Positions 35,637-44,712 of a stretch of 64,000 bases of DNA are shown here, in pieces. The notes under the pieces were generated by a model that was not told the DNA's origin, ran no database searches, and worked only from the letters and a program-made list of their open reading frames with translations. Location: positions 25,221 to 89,220 of the forward strand of contig CAYVKA010000015.1 in NCBI GenBank assembly GCA_964451925.1. The letters are read 5' to 3'. Each line of letters starts with the position of its first letter. The first letter of the stretch is position 1. A program made the translations under genes and the position numbers. Origin of the DNA: Nevskia sp964451925 (lineage in GTDB: Bacteria; Pseudomonadota; Gammaproteobacteria; Nevskiales; Nevskiaceae).

Positions 35637-35666
35637 AGCATAAAGTGAACCTGAAACATTCCTGAA
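35637..35666 (-). promoter_or_regulatory. Candidate promoter with 11-bp spaced direct repeats
   Basis: On the minus strand TTCAGG occurs twice with an 11-bp period (35666-35661 and 35655-35650), followed 7 bp later by TATGCT (35642-35637) as a possible -10. Direct repeats at 11 bp replacing a -35 are the layout of PhoB boxes, but the repeat sequence differs from the usual TGTCA. The site lies about 85 bp upstream of the receptor start. Confidence 0.35.
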
Positions 35667-35747
35667 CGAAGACTTTCAGGCCGCCCGGCGCAGCAGCCGA
35701 TCCGGCTTCCCTGGACCGACCGCACGGCAAAGCGGTATTTTCGGCTG

Positions 35748-36231
35748 ATGCTGAAGCCACAGAAATCCGGCGACTGGATTGAACCGACCGCCCCTCTGCC
35801 GGTTTGCACCCTGCCTTTCACCCCGCGCGATCTGCACCGCGTCTACGGGCTCGATTTCGAGGAATTCGACGATGACGGCCTGGGACCGTGCCAGTGCTGC
35901 ATAGTCGAGGCCGGCGCAATCCAGTTCAGGCTCGAGTCACACCCGCTGGGTCCAGCAGGCAGCGAACTCTGCACCGCCTTCATTCATGGCGATGAACCGG
36001 ATGCGCTGGGCGCTGCACGTCCTGCTCGATGCCCTGACGCTGTCCGAACAGCGCTTGTGTTGGCGTGCGGAAGGGCTGGGCCCGGCCCGCTGGGGCCTGT
36101 ACCGCCTCGACGACAATCACAACGAAGTGGAAATGCGGCGCTATCAACTGGAAGTGAGCGCCCTGTGGATGGCCAGACAATACGAGGCAAAAGGACATAA
36201 GCAGCTGTACTTCGTGCGGCAGCTGCCCTGA
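35748..36231 (+). pseudogene. Frameshifted small hypothetical gene
   Basis: Frame 1 starts MLKPQKSGDWIEPTAPLPVC and codes plausibly to about 36011 (FIHGDEPDALG); from about 36013 the coding signal continues in the next frame as LHVLLDALTLSEQRLCW to RGHKQ-like GHKQLYFVRQLP at the stop at 36231. Removing one base in GGGCGCTG at 36008-36015 joins them into a protein of about 160 aa. A separate 81-aa gene starting at 35986 is possible but lacks a ribosome site. Sequencing error next to real coding DNA is equally possible. Function not recognised. Confidence 0.65.
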
Positions 36232-36285
36232 TCCCTCGGCGGCGCCGGAAGCCAGGGCCCGGTTGCCCGGTGTTCCGGGCGCGAT

Positions 36286-36993
36286 TCAGCGCTGCCGCGC
36301 CGGGGCCAGGATCGCTTTCAGCGCCTTCTCAAACTCCGCCGCCGGTTGCGGCCACAGCACGGCGCTCATGCCCTCCTCGCCGTGCACGGTCTTCCAGCGG
36401 ATTTCCAGCAGCCTGAGGCCTCCGAGCGCGCAGGCGCCGGCGCTTTTGCCGGCACTCCAGCCCTGTTGCCGGTAGCCGGCGGCGATGCGGTCCAGCGACA
36501 GGAAGGCCGCTGGCGGCAGCGCCTTGCGCAGCCAGTCCAGCGCGAGGGATCCGTCTGCGGGCGTGACATCGGCAATCCTCAGGCTGGACGCCACCAGTTC
36601 GGCTGCGGCGATGGTGGCGCTGGCATCGCCGTTTCCGGACTGGCGCGACATGCGGCCGCGCCCGGTATCGTTCATCACGTCGTAGTCGAAGACCAGGCCC
36701 AGGCCCGTGAGCGTGCGTCCATCGCCGGAGTATTGCAGCACGGCATCGGACAGCGTGCCGGAATAGAGCACGGCGCGGCTGACTGTCCTGGCATCCGCAG
36801 CGACTGCGTTGGGCTCGGCGCTGTTGTATTCGGAGACGAAGCGGCAATGAACACCGGCCGCAGCGGTGACCAGATTGGAATTGATGAAGGCCAGGGATGC
36901 CTGCGGCAGACCGGCGGCGCCGGCCGCAAGCGGCAGGAAGGCGGTGCAGACGACCGCAAGGGCCGTGCACAGCGTGGTGGCTTTCGCGCGCAA
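36286..36993 (-). CDS. Secreted protein of unknown function
   Basis: 235-aa protein with an N-terminal signal (TALAVVCTAFLPLAAGAAG). No ATG exists near the start; TTG 36993 gives the signal peptide directly and lies 11 bp after the adaptor gene's stop, so the gene is probably the last of the operon. It holds a few acidic/aromatic segments (LGLVFDYDVMNDTG) and an ordered C-terminus (LRLLEIRWKTVHGEEGMSAV style) but no motif I recognise. Role unknown; it travels with RND adaptor genes. Confidence 0.65.
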   Translation of the reverse strand: MRAKATTLCTALAVVCTAFLPLAAGAAGLPQASLAFINSNLVTAAAGVHCRFVSEYNSAEPNAVAADARTVSRAVLYSGTLSDAVLQYSGDGRTLTGLGLVFDYDVMNDTGRGRMSRQSGNGDASATIAAAELVASSLRIADVTPADGSLALDWLRKALPPAAFLSLDRIAAGYRQQGWSAGKSAGACALGGLRLLEIRWKTVHGEEGMSAVLWPQPAAEFEKALKAILAPARQR

Positions 36994-37004
36994 GCAGGCC
37001 CGTG

Positions 37005-38144
37005 TTAGCGATACTCGGACAACAGCCCGGCACCGTGCGTCACCAGGCGATCGCCCTGCGCCAGCTGCGCTCCGTCCTGCTCCCCGACGCCGGCGGCGCA
37101 TGATTTCAGCCGCAGCGCGGCGAAGCGCTCGGGCGCGCGATGCACCCAGACCACGGCGGCGCCGTCCGCATCCAGGGCGCAGGCGCCGGGCGGCAGAGTA
37201 GCAGCGCCAGCGGCGGCGGCGCGCAGCCGCACGCTGACGAGTTGCCCTGGAGACAGGCTGGGCGCACCGCCGGGCAGATCGAACAGGAGTTGCCAGCCCG
37301 GCGTGTCGCTGAGCGGCTCCTGGCCCAGATAGGCCAGCTCCGCCGTGGCGCCACCGCCCAGCTGCACCTGCGCGGAGCGCACGCGTTCGCCGAGCTGGGC
37401 ATCCAGGCTCGGCGCGGCCAGGCGCAGGCGCGAAGGGTCGCTCAACTGGAACAGGATCTGCCCGGCCGTCACCACGTCTCCCGAGCGCGCGGGCGTGGCC
37501 AGCAGGCTGCCGGAAACCGCCGCGCGCACCGGCACGCGGTCGCTCAGGCTTTGCGCGACCAGCGCGCGCTGGCTCACCAGTGCGTCGCGGGCAGCCACGG
37601 CTTCTTCGAGATAGATGTTGCCGGTGGCCTCTTTCTGGTTGGCATTGACGGCGCCTTGCAGCTTCAGGCGGCCGACGTTGAGCTCGGCCAGCACCAGCTT
37701 CTGGTCGAGGCCGGCCAGCTCGGCCCGGCGGCGCGCGGCATCACGCTGCGAAATCAGCGGGCGCAGCCAGGCCAGGATCTGGCCCGCATGGACCGTGCGG
37801 CCGGGCAAGGGCCAGGCACCGCCGGCAAACTCGCTGGCGGCCTCCAGGCGCCCCGGCTCGGGCGCGGCGACGGCCACCACGGCCGCCGGTTGCGGCTGGA
37901 CCGCGGCCAGGATGGAAACCGGCGCATCCGCGGCTGCCCCCGACCATGGCACCGTGCGGATGCCGAGCACGCGCTGCGCCGCCTTGGGCAAATACAGCTC
38001 GCCATCGGGCATGCGCCGCGGCCGGTCCAACGCTGCCAGGACGGACGCGGGGGCGGCGGCAGGCGCCTCGTCGCGATCGACCATGCCCTCATGGGCCTGG
38101 CAGTTGGCGGCGACCAGCAGCGCCAGGATGAACGGATATTTCAC
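37005..38144 (-). CDS. RND periplasmic adaptor (CusB/HlyD-like) B
   Basis: 379-aa membrane-fusion protein. The signal peptide likely ends at NCQA, leaving mature HEGMVDRDE. Family features: lipoyl-like half-motifs around PGRTVHAGQILAWL and RSGDVVTAGQILFQL flanking a helical hairpin (QRDAARRRAELAGLDQKL), then a beta-barrel domain. It overlaps the preceding adaptor gene by 4 bases (ATGA). Adaptors link an inner-membrane RND pump to an outer-membrane channel; the nearest pump gene is at 44713-47817. Confidence 0.82.
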   Translation of the reverse strand: MKYPFILALLVAANCQAHEGMVDRDEAPAAAPASVLAALDRPRRMPDGELYLPKAAQRVLGIRTVPWSGAAADAPVSILAAVQPQPAAVVAVAAPEPGRLEAASEFAGGAWPLPGRTVHAGQILAWLRPLISQRDAARRRAELAGLDQKLVLAELNVGRLKLQGAVNANQKEATGNIYLEEAVAARDALVSQRALVAQSLSDRVPVRAAVSGSLLATPARSGDVVTAGQILFQLSDPSRLRLAAPSLDAQLGERVRSAQVQLGGGATAELAYLGQEPLSDTPGWQLLFDLPGGAPSLSPGQLVSVRLRAAAAGAATLPPGACALDADGAAVVWVHRAPERFAALRLKSCAAGVGEQDGAQLAQGDRLVTHGAGLLSEYR

Positions 38145-39340
38145 GGTCCGTCCGCCCTATCGTGGCCGGCCGCCGCGTTGAGTGCGGCGATCCCCGCAAT
38201 CACTACACGTTCGCCGCCTTGCACCCCGGCGGCGATGGAGTCCTGCCCGCCATCGCTGCGGGCGACTTCAACCCGCCGCACGGTGAAGTCCTGCGTGTCC
38301 CGGTGCAGCCAGACCCAGCTCTGCCCGTCACGGGTGAATACCGCATCGGCGGGCAGCAGCACGCGGCCTTTGCCATCGTCCTCACGCGGCGCGGTGATCA
38401 GCAGCGGCTGGTTGACCTGAACCGGAACCTGCTGATCCGCAACCGCATACAGCGCGCGGTGCGAACGCAGGGCGCTGTCGTAACTGTCGCCGAGGAAGCG
38501 GATCGCCACAGCGCGCCCATCGGTGGTGAGGGCCTGTTGCGCGGCATCGGCGTCGATATCGTCGTCGGCAAACTCGGCCTCCACCGCCAGCGCCCCGGGC
38601 GCATTCACCTCGAACAGCGCCTGCCCCGCGGCCACCACGCGTCCGGCGACGGCGGCGCTGCGCAGAATGGTGCCGGAGCGCGGCGCCAGCAGCGGCAGCG
38701 CCTGGTGCAAGGCACCCTGCAACTCGCCGCTGCGCGCCTGCGCGCTGCGATAGTCGGTGAGGATTTCCAGTGACGGCGTCGGCAGCTTGATGTCCAGGCG
38801 CTGCGCTTCGTCGATGTTGTAGCGGCTGATCTGGATGTGCCCAAGCCGCACATCGCGATCCGCCGCGGCGAGGTCGGTTTCCATGTCGCGCCGGTCCGGC
38901 TGCGTCAGCGCCGGCTTCAGCCAGGCCAGCAGCTGCCCCGCCTTTACCCGCTGCCCCGCTACCGGCAGGGACGCACCGACCGGCTCGACGATGCCGTCCT
39001 GCGGCGCGGCAACGCGGTAGTCCTGCCGTGGATCGGCGACCACCCTTGCCGGCAGGCGCACCAGCTCGGGCGCCGCCGTTGCCCGCAGCGTGCGGATGCC
39101 GGCGCGACGCTGCGCCGGCTTGTCGAGGAATACGGCATCCCCCGGCGCTTCCGATCCCCGGGCTTCCATACCGCGAACCTGCGGCGGCCTGGCGACTGCC
39201 TGCTCCTGCGCTTGCTCCTCATGGGCCAACGCTGCGGCGCAACCCAGCGCCAGGAACACGCCGGCGGCCGCCGCGAAACCACGCCTGTTTCCGCCGCGCA
39301 CCGCCGCACCCGCCACCTGTGCACGGCCGCCATGCGGCAT
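38141..39340 (-). CDS. RND periplasmic adaptor (CusB/HlyD-like) A
   Basis: 399-aa membrane-fusion protein. The signal (GVFLALGCAAALA) leaves a predicted mature start HEEQAQEQ. Hallmarks: RVAAPQDGIVEPV and AGQRVKAGQLLAWLKP lipoyl segment, helical hairpin with SGELQGALHQAL, second lipoyl half SGTILRSAAVAGRVVAAGQALFEV (listed in parts), and a C-terminal VWLHRDTQDFTVRRVEVA domain as in heavy-metal adaptors. Its ATG shares one base with the stop of the ankyrin gene. Two unlike adaptors in tandem suggest a mixed adaptor complex. Confidence 0.83.
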   Translation of the reverse strand: MPHGGRAQVAGAAVRGGNRRGFAAAAGVFLALGCAAALAHEEQAQEQAVARPPQVRGMEARGSEAPGDAVFLDKPAQRRAGIRTLRATAAPELVRLPARVVADPRQDYRVAAPQDGIVEPVGASLPVAGQRVKAGQLLAWLKPALTQPDRRDMETDLAAADRDVRLGHIQISRYNIDEAQRLDIKLPTPSLEILTDYRSAQARSGELQGALHQALPLLAPRSGTILRSAAVAGRVVAAGQALFEVNAPGALAVEAEFADDDIDADAAQQALTTDGRAVAIRFLGDSYDSALRSHRALYAVADQQVPVQVNQPLLITAPREDDGKGRVLLPADAVFTRDGQSWVWLHRDTQDFTVRRVEVARSDGGQDSIAAGVQGGERVVIAGIAALNAAAGHDRADGP

Positions 39341-39975
39341 CAGTGCGCGCCGCCGGCGGAGGCCGCCGTGGCCTTCGCCGCATCCGGATCGAGCAGCGCA
39401 ACCACGGCGTAATACCCCTTGACCCTGGCTGCGCGCAGCGGCGTGTAACCGGTGTTGGAGGCCAGGTTGCGGTCGGCGCCGCGATCCAGCAGCAGCTTGA
39501 CCTGCGCTTCGTGCCCCGCGACGCTGGCGAAGTACAGCGGCGTGATGCCGCGGTCGTTGCGCGCGTTGATGCCGGCGCCGTGGTCGAGCAGTTCCTTCAA
39601 CAGCACCGAGGTGCTGCCGAACCAGGTGGCGAAGTGCAAGGGCGTCCAGCCGGCATTGTCGGCCAGGTTGGGATCGGCGCCGCGCGCCAGCAACAGCTTC
39701 ACCTCGTCCAGCGAGTTGTTGCCGATGGCCGCGATCAGCGCGGTCTGGCCGAGCGAGTCGAAGCCGTTCACCGGCACGCCGCTGTCGAGACTCTGCTTCA
39801 CGCCATCGATCTCGCCCAGGCGCGCATGGCTGACCAGCAGGCTGATCCGGTCCTGCGCCGACAAGGCGGGAAGCGGCGCCGCCGCGGTGGTGGCGTCGGT
39901 CTTGGCGCCCTCCCCGGCGCAGGCGGAAAGCAGCAGCACGGCGGTCAGCGAAAGCGGGCCGAGGATATTTTTCAT
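39340..39975 (-). CDS. Ankyrin-repeat lipoprotein
   Basis: 211-aa lipoprotein: lipobox LLLSACAG after a short signal, then about four ankyrin repeats (GQTALIAAIGNNSLDEVKLL, GWTPLHFATWFGSTSVLLKE, GITPLYFASVAGHEAQVKLL, GYTPLRAARVKGYYAVVALL). Each repeat has the usual TPLH-type turn. Periplasmic ankyrin proteins usually act by protein-protein contacts; in some bacteria they protect catalase function. It overlaps adaptor A by one base and lies 31 bp after the parvulin gene, so all belong to one operon. Partner unknown. Confidence 0.88.
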   Translation of the reverse strand: MKNILGPLSLTAVLLLSACAGEGAKTDATTAAAPLPALSAQDRISLLVSHARLGEIDGVKQSLDSGVPVNGFDSLGQTALIAAIGNNSLDEVKLLLARGADPNLADNAGWTPLHFATWFGSTSVLLKELLDHGAGINARNDRGITPLYFASVAGHEAQVKLLLDRGADRNLASNTGYTPLRAARVKGYYAVVALLDPDAAKATAASAGGAH

Positions 39976-40006
39976 GGTGGTTTTCCCTTGCAGTTGCAGG
40001 CGCGGC

Positions 40007-40876
40007 TCAGCGCGCGCTCTTGGTGTTCGCGGCCACGGCACCGGGGCCGGTGACCTTGGCGGCGGCGGCAAGCCGCGTGGTCAGCGATTCAAGCCGGATC
40101 TGCGCGGCCTTCTGACGGATCGCCTGCTTGCTGTTGTCGTCCAGTGCGTCATACGGCTGCGGGTTCTGCACCGGGCGCGGGCCATCCTCGATCTTGACGA
40201 TGTGCCAGCCGAAGCGCGTGCGCAGCGGCGTCTTGTTGTATTCGCCCTTCTTCAGCGCCACCACCTCGTCGCTGAAGCGGTGGTCGATGAATATGTCGGG
40301 CCGGAACCAGCCCAGGTCGCCGCCGCTGTTCTGGCCGCCCGGGTCCTGGGTGTAGACCTTGGCCAGGGCGACGAAGTCCTCGCCCTTGTCGAGCCTGTCG
40401 ATCAGCTCGCGCGCCTGATCGGCGGTGGGCACCAGGATCTGCCGCACTTTGTACTCGACGATCTTGCCGTTGGCGCGGTTCCACTCATAGGTGGACTTGA
40501 GGCTCTCATCGGTGATCGGATTCCTTGCGAAATAGCTCTCCAGGTAGGCGCGCGACAGGATGGCGCGGTCTTCGAACGCCAGCTGGTCGGCCACTTCCGG
40601 ATTCTTGTCGATGCCTTCCTTGCGCGCCTCCTGCGCCAGCAGCTCCTCGGTGATCAGTTCGGAGCGGGCCGCGGCCTTGGCCTCGGCGCCGGGCGCGGTC
40701 TTGTCCGGCGTGAAGTTGGCGCTCATCAGCGTGATGTGGTTGCGGGTGATCGGCTGGCCGTTGACGACGACGTCGGCGGCCAGGCCGGAATTCGATTTGA
40801 CGGACGTGTCGTCGCCATAAGCGGCCTGGGCCGCGATCAGTGCGGCGAGCGTCAGGCTCAGTTTCAATGCGGACAT
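40007..40876 (-). CDS. Parvulin-type peptidyl-prolyl isomerase (SurA/PpiC-like)
   Basis: 289-aa periplasmic protein. The signal ends near AAYGD; an N-terminal chaperone-like helical region (about 40-130) is followed by one parvulin domain (about 130-245) with YKVRQILVPTADQA, GGDLGWFRPD and RFGWHIVKIED. It catalyses proline isomerisation and may assist folding of exported partners. ATG 40876, with GGAG upstream, was preferred over 40894. Given the position, the 945-residue secreted protein or the adaptors are possible clients (inference). Confidence 0.88.
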   Translation of the reverse strand: MSALKLSLTLAALIAAQAAYGDDTSVKSNSGLAADVVVNGQPITRNHITLMSANFTPDKTAPGAEAKAAARSELITEELLAQEARKEGIDKNPEVADQLAFEDRAILSRAYLESYFARNPITDESLKSTYEWNRANGKIVEYKVRQILVPTADQARELIDRLDKGEDFVALAKVYTQDPGGQNSGGDLGWFRPDIFIDHRFSDEVVALKKGEYNKTPLRTRFGWHIVKIEDGPRPVQNPQPYDALDDNSKQAIRQKAAQIRLESLTTRLAAAAKVTGPGAVAANTKSAR

Positions 40877-40929
40877 CGGGGTGCTCCGTTGCATACAGCG
40901 AAAAGTGAAAGGCGGCCGGGACGGGAAAA

Positions 40930-40955
40930 GCGCCGCCCGCTGGTGCGGGCGGCGC
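40930..40955 (-). terminator. Hairpin terminator of the 945-residue protein gene
   Basis: GCGCCGCCCGC-ACCA-GCGGGCGGCGC on the minus strand is an 11-bp stem followed by TTTT. It lies 72 bp past the stop of the gene at 41028, before the parvulin start. Confidence 0.75.
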
Positions 40956-41027
40956 CTGTCCTGGTCCTGGCTTTTTTGGCTTCAGGTCATGGATGACCTG
41001 TTCCTGTGCAGGACTTGCATCACGTCA

Positions 41028-43865
41028 TCAGTTGCTGCCGTCCGGGTTGAGCGGAGCCGACGGGTAGTAACCCGGTCCGAACAGCGCCGCACCGTCGCGC
41101 TCGAAGATCGCCGAGTGCGGCTTGGCCGTACCCTTGGCGCCACGGGCACCCGGCCACAGCCAGGCATCACGCGCTGCGCTGTCGAAGTCGAGGCAGGGCG
41201 TGCCGAGCAGTTCGTCGGTGAACGAGGTATCCAGCACGGTGGCGCCGGTGCTGCGGTCGACCTTGCCCAGGCAGATGGTGCGGTCGCCGTCGTTGCCGGT
41301 GCCCGGCAGGCCGACGTGGTTCAGCTCCACGAAGTACTGGATGAAGACGTAGCGCTCGACGTTGGTGCCGGGCTGCTGCCCGACCACCGCGTCGCGCGGC
41401 ACGCCCAGGCCGGAGCCGTCGTCCTGCGGCGTCAGGTCGAGATAGCCGCCCTGTCCGGTCGGCGTCGCCTGGTAGCCGATGCGGTCGAACACGGTGAAGT
41501 GCGGGCCGCCGTGGGTGTAGAAGTTCTGCACCGTGTTGAGGTTGCCGCTGCCGGGACCGCCGCCGGTGGTGCCGGAGGGCTCGCCGCCGGTCTGCGCGCC
41601 ATTGAGGAAGACGTTGCCCAGGGTGCCGGACTCCAGTTCCTGGATGGTCTGGCCCAGGCGGAAGTAGCCGACGCCAGGCTCGCTGGTGTTGGACGATTCC
41701 GTGGTGGCCAGGCCCACGCCATTCGGGCCGGTCTCGAACTGGCCGACGGCGCCGCGCACGCGCGGGCAGTCATCCGCTTCGTTGTTGTGCTTGAGGATGT
41801 TGAACTTGCCGGTCAGGCCGCCGGACAGATCGGCGCGCGTGGCGACGGTGCCCAGGGTGGTGTTGGCGGCGCGGTACTCGTCCGGCGGCGGGAAGTCGCA
41901 CTGGATGGCGGTGGCCACGGTATCGGCATGGCCCTTGGCCAGCAGCGGACGCACGTCCAGCGTCAGCACGCGGCGGCTGTGCTCGCGCGGATAGTCGCGG
42001 TCGAATTCCACCGAGCCGTCCGGATCGATCGAGGCCGGGCTTTCGATGCCCGAGATCGGCAGCACCAGGAAGCGGTCGTCGTCGGTCAGGTTGAGATAAC
42101 CGACACCGGTGCACGGACCCACGTCATAAACGGCGCGCCAGTACGGGCCCTTGCCGCCGAAGACATTGGTCTGGTTGCCGGCGATGGTCACGTCCGGGGT
42201 GTAGAACAGCGTGCCGCCGCACATCGACGGGGTGAAGGCGCCATCGTGCGGAATGTAGTTCGCGCTGCCCTTGGCGGCGCTGGCCACGGTGACGCTGCTG
42301 CCGGCGTTGGCGGCCACGCCGGCGGGGGTGATGGCTTTGTCGTAGCTCGGATCGCCGAGACTGACCCAGCCCTTCTGGTTGACCACGTGGTGAGACTGGT
42401 GCGGCACGGCGAAGCCCATGGTGCCCTCGTTCTCCTCGTGGAAGATCACTTCCTCGTGGCGCGGACCATCCGGCACGGCGCTGACCGAACGGATGTAGGG
42501 GTTGGTACCGTAGACGCCGGCCTGGGCCAGCGAATCCTTGGTCTTGCCGTGGGTGTAGCTGTCGCTGGTCGGGTAGACGCGCACCGAGCTGCCGTAGGTC
42601 GAGCCGCAGATGCCCAGCGGGCCGGCGCTGATGCTCTGGCCGCCGGCGATCAGCGGCTCCTGGTTGCACAGGCCGCGCAGGGCGCCGTTGATGGCGGCGG
42701 CGCCGATGCTGGCGGCGACGGCGTAGTCGGAGGTGACCAGGTACTTGCCGTCATAGGTCAGCGCCATGCCATGAGGCAGGGATTCGATGCCGGCGTCCTT
42801 GTTGCCGAAATAGAACACCCCCTCGTTGAAGGAGCGCGAGACGCGGGTGTCGGGGTAGCTGGTGTACCCGGTCGGGTTGCGCGGCTGGTTGGCGCGCACG
42901 CAGGCGGAGTACTCGGTAATGCCCTTGTGGCCGAGCAGCGCGTTGTCGTCCGCCACGTCGGCGCCGCCGAGGCAGCCGACCAGGCCGCCCTGCTCGGCGG
43001 ACTCCAGCAGCGGCACCACGGCGGGGATCGAGGCCACGCACAGGTCCAGAACGGTCGGCGCCGTGCGGTCCGGATCGATCTCGGTGACGGTGCCGCCGGG
43101 GCCGTACACATAGTTGCTCATGTAGGTGTACATGATCTTGTGGTTGGCGCCCGGGGCCGGCATGACGACGAAGTCGTCGGTCAGCGAGGAGCGGCGCGGC
43201 TGCGTGCCGCAGACGGCGATGGCCGCCTTCGGGATGTTGCGCACGCTGGTGATGTCGAAGCGGAACACGTTCTTGCTGATCACGCCGCCGGCGAAGGTGT
43301 ACTTGTGGCCCTTGACCAGGCCGTCGCCGCCGCCGGAGATGTACGAGGTGTAGCTGAGCATGTGATGCGGGTCGTTGTGCGAATCGGAGCCCAGCACGCC
43401 CAGCTCGTTGCCGGCGACGTCGGAAGCCAGCACGTTGGGCAGCTCGGTGGTGTTGATGACGTTGCCGAAGGTGGTCGAGTTCGGCTCCGCATCCACCACC
43501 GCCAGGAAGTCCTGGCTGGTGCTGGGGTCGCACAGCGGCGTCGAGCAGCCGTCGCCGGTCCACACCAGCAGGACTGCGCCGTTGGGGATGACCGCGCCGG
43601 TGTACTTGTTGATCGCCGGTGCGGCGCCTGCGGCGGCCCGGGTCGAAACGTTGCCGTTGGACAGGATGTTGGGGATGTTCCCCAGCAGATTGCCGACCGT
43701 GCCGCCGACATCGCCGAGCAGGCCGCTGGAACCGGTCAGGTCTCCTGCGACGGTGGCGCCCGACTGGGCCGATGCCGCTCCCGCGGCTCCAAACATGATG
43801 GCGGCGGCGCAAACGGCCAGCCAACGTCCAAGCGATCCCGTTCTCTCGCGAGAGGGCGAATTCAT
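41028..43865 (-). CDS. Large secreted beta-rich protein of unknown function
   Basis: 945-aa exported protein. I chose ATG 43865 because AGGAG lies 7 nt upstream; ATGs at 43871 and 43883 are alternatives. The signal ends near GAASAQ. Propeller-like segments include HGMALTYDGKYLVTSDYAV and YLNLTDDDRFLVLPISGIE. His- and Glu-rich stretches occur (HNDPHHML, HEEVIFHEENEGTMGF, HQSHHVVNQ) and several paired Cys (CSTPLCDPS, CTGVGY). Distant resemblance to selenium-binding/methanethiol-oxidase-type propellers is possible but unproven. It precedes the parvulin, ankyrin and adaptor genes and follows the MbnP/MbnH operon. Confidence 0.75.
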   Translation of the reverse strand: MNSPSRERTGSLGRWLAVCAAAIMFGAAGAASAQSGATVAGDLTGSSGLLGDVGGTVGNLLGNIPNILSNGNVSTRAAAGAAPAINKYTGAVIPNGAVLLVWTGDGCSTPLCDPSTSQDFLAVVDAEPNSTTFGNVINTTELPNVLASDVAGNELGVLGSDSHNDPHHMLSYTSYISGGGDGLVKGHKYTFAGGVISKNVFRFDITSVRNIPKAAIAVCGTQPRRSSLTDDFVVMPAPGANHKIMYTYMSNYVYGPGGTVTEIDPDRTAPTVLDLCVASIPAVVPLLESAEQGGLVGCLGGADVADDNALLGHKGITEYSACVRANQPRNPTGYTSYPDTRVSRSFNEGVFYFGNKDAGIESLPHGMALTYDGKYLVTSDYAVAASIGAAAINGALRGLCNQEPLIAGGQSISAGPLGICGSTYGSSVRVYPTSDSYTHGKTKDSLAQAGVYGTNPYIRSVSAVPDGPRHEEVIFHEENEGTMGFAVPHQSHHVVNQKGWVSLGDPSYDKAITPAGVAANAGSSVTVASAAKGSANYIPHDGAFTPSMCGGTLFYTPDVTIAGNQTNVFGGKGPYWRAVYDVGPCTGVGYLNLTDDDRFLVLPISGIESPASIDPDGSVEFDRDYPREHSRRVLTLDVRPLLAKGHADTVATAIQCDFPPPDEYRAANTTLGTVATRADLSGGLTGKFNILKHNNEADDCPRVRGAVGQFETGPNGVGLATTESSNTSEPGVGYFRLGQTIQELESGTLGNVFLNGAQTGGEPSGTTGGGPGSGNLNTVQNFYTHGGPHFTVFDRIGYQATPTGQGGYLDLTPQDDGSGLGVPRDAVVGQQPGTNVERYVFIQYFVELNHVGLPGTGNDGDRTICLGKVDRSTGATVLDTSFTDELLGTPCLDFDSAARDAWLWPGARGAKGTAKPHSAIFERDGAALFGPGYYPSAPLNPDGSN

Positions 43866-44224
43866 AAACATGCTCCTGAGCATTTGTCCCTTGTGTAAGA
43901 GAAGGTGGCGGCTACTTCCCAGGCGCCGGCACCCCCTCCCCTTTCCGTCGGATCAATGTGGGCCTCCGCGGAGAGTGGAAGATACACAGGAGGTTCTGCG
44001 GACGCGGCAGTGTTTTTAGACTATTTGCGCCAGTGCTCAGACCTTGCGGCACTAGCCTGCCGCTGCCGGGCGGATAACACCGCAATCATGCAGTGAAGTG
44101 CGCGGCGATAGCAGAAATCGTCATTGCGGTACCGGCTTTATGGTGCTGAGCACAGGCCATCCGGTTATGAGCAACGCAGGAGAAGGCTGCGGTGATGGGG
44201 ACAAATGCGTCACTCAAAACTGGA

Positions 44225-44242
44225 CCCCCGCCTACGCGGGGG
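44225..44242. repeat. REP-like palindrome
   Basis: CCCCCGC-CTAC-GCGGGGG, preceded by TGGA and followed by TGACG, has the form of the common extragenic palindromes in Xanthomonadales genomes. A single copy is seen in this window. Confidence 0.6.
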
Positions 44243-44562
44243 TGACGAATTGATTAAGGGCTCCTAAGACCTCCACTACACGTTGTGGGGAGAGGGGAAT
44301 GGAAGGCGGCAAAAACCGCGCTTTTGATGTTGCTTTGGCTTTGCTGTGCTGTGGACGTCCCCCCCGTTGTCTGCGCCGAGCACCGCAAAGCCGGAGCGAC
44401 ATGGGCCCGCGCCTATTGGCGCGGGGCGAGGCAGGATGCCGAAGCGTCCATCGTCAGGCCAGGGATGGCCTGTCGATGGACCCCGCTCCGGCTGCGGAGC
44501 GCAGGGCACCCGGAAATCGCCGCAGGCGATTGCCGGGCGCAGACTCCGGGGCGGCGTTTCTT

Positions 44563-44596
44563 GGTTACTTCTTTCCGCTGCAGGAAAGAAGTAACC
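44563..44596. repeat. Long perfect intergenic hairpin
   Basis: GGTTACTTCTTTCC-GCTGCA-GGAAAGAAGTAACC has 14-bp perfect arms. Similar GTTACTT...AAGTAAC palindromes are dispersed in many gammaproteobacterial genomes (recollection, not searched). It lies 117 bp downstream of the RND gene stop and could also end that transcript. Confidence 0.6.
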
Positions 44597-44712
44597 CGCC
44601 CTTAGGCGGAACCGCGGTTTCCATAGCTGCTCAGCAACCCCGCGCTCACGCGCGGCGTACCACAATATCTAAAGTGCAGCGCAGTGTCGGCTCCGCTTCG
44701 CTTAAAGCCGAC

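Larger units (their letters stand above)
43866..44712. other. 847-bp gap with repeat elements
   Basis: No gene is supported. The left third probably holds the promoter of the 945-residue protein gene. A REP-like hairpin lies at 44225-44242 and a long perfect hairpin at 44563-44596; the sequence between them (44280-44690) resembles dispersed intergenic repeats of Xanthomonadales as I remember them. Short open frames here lack ribosome sites and look spurious. Confidence 0.6.

Noticed and set aside
40881..43898. A 1005-codon open frame opposite the large secreted protein
   Set aside because: It is Val/Gly/Ala/His-rich without domains, signal or ribosome site, whereas the minus-strand frame has a signal peptide and a good ribosome site.
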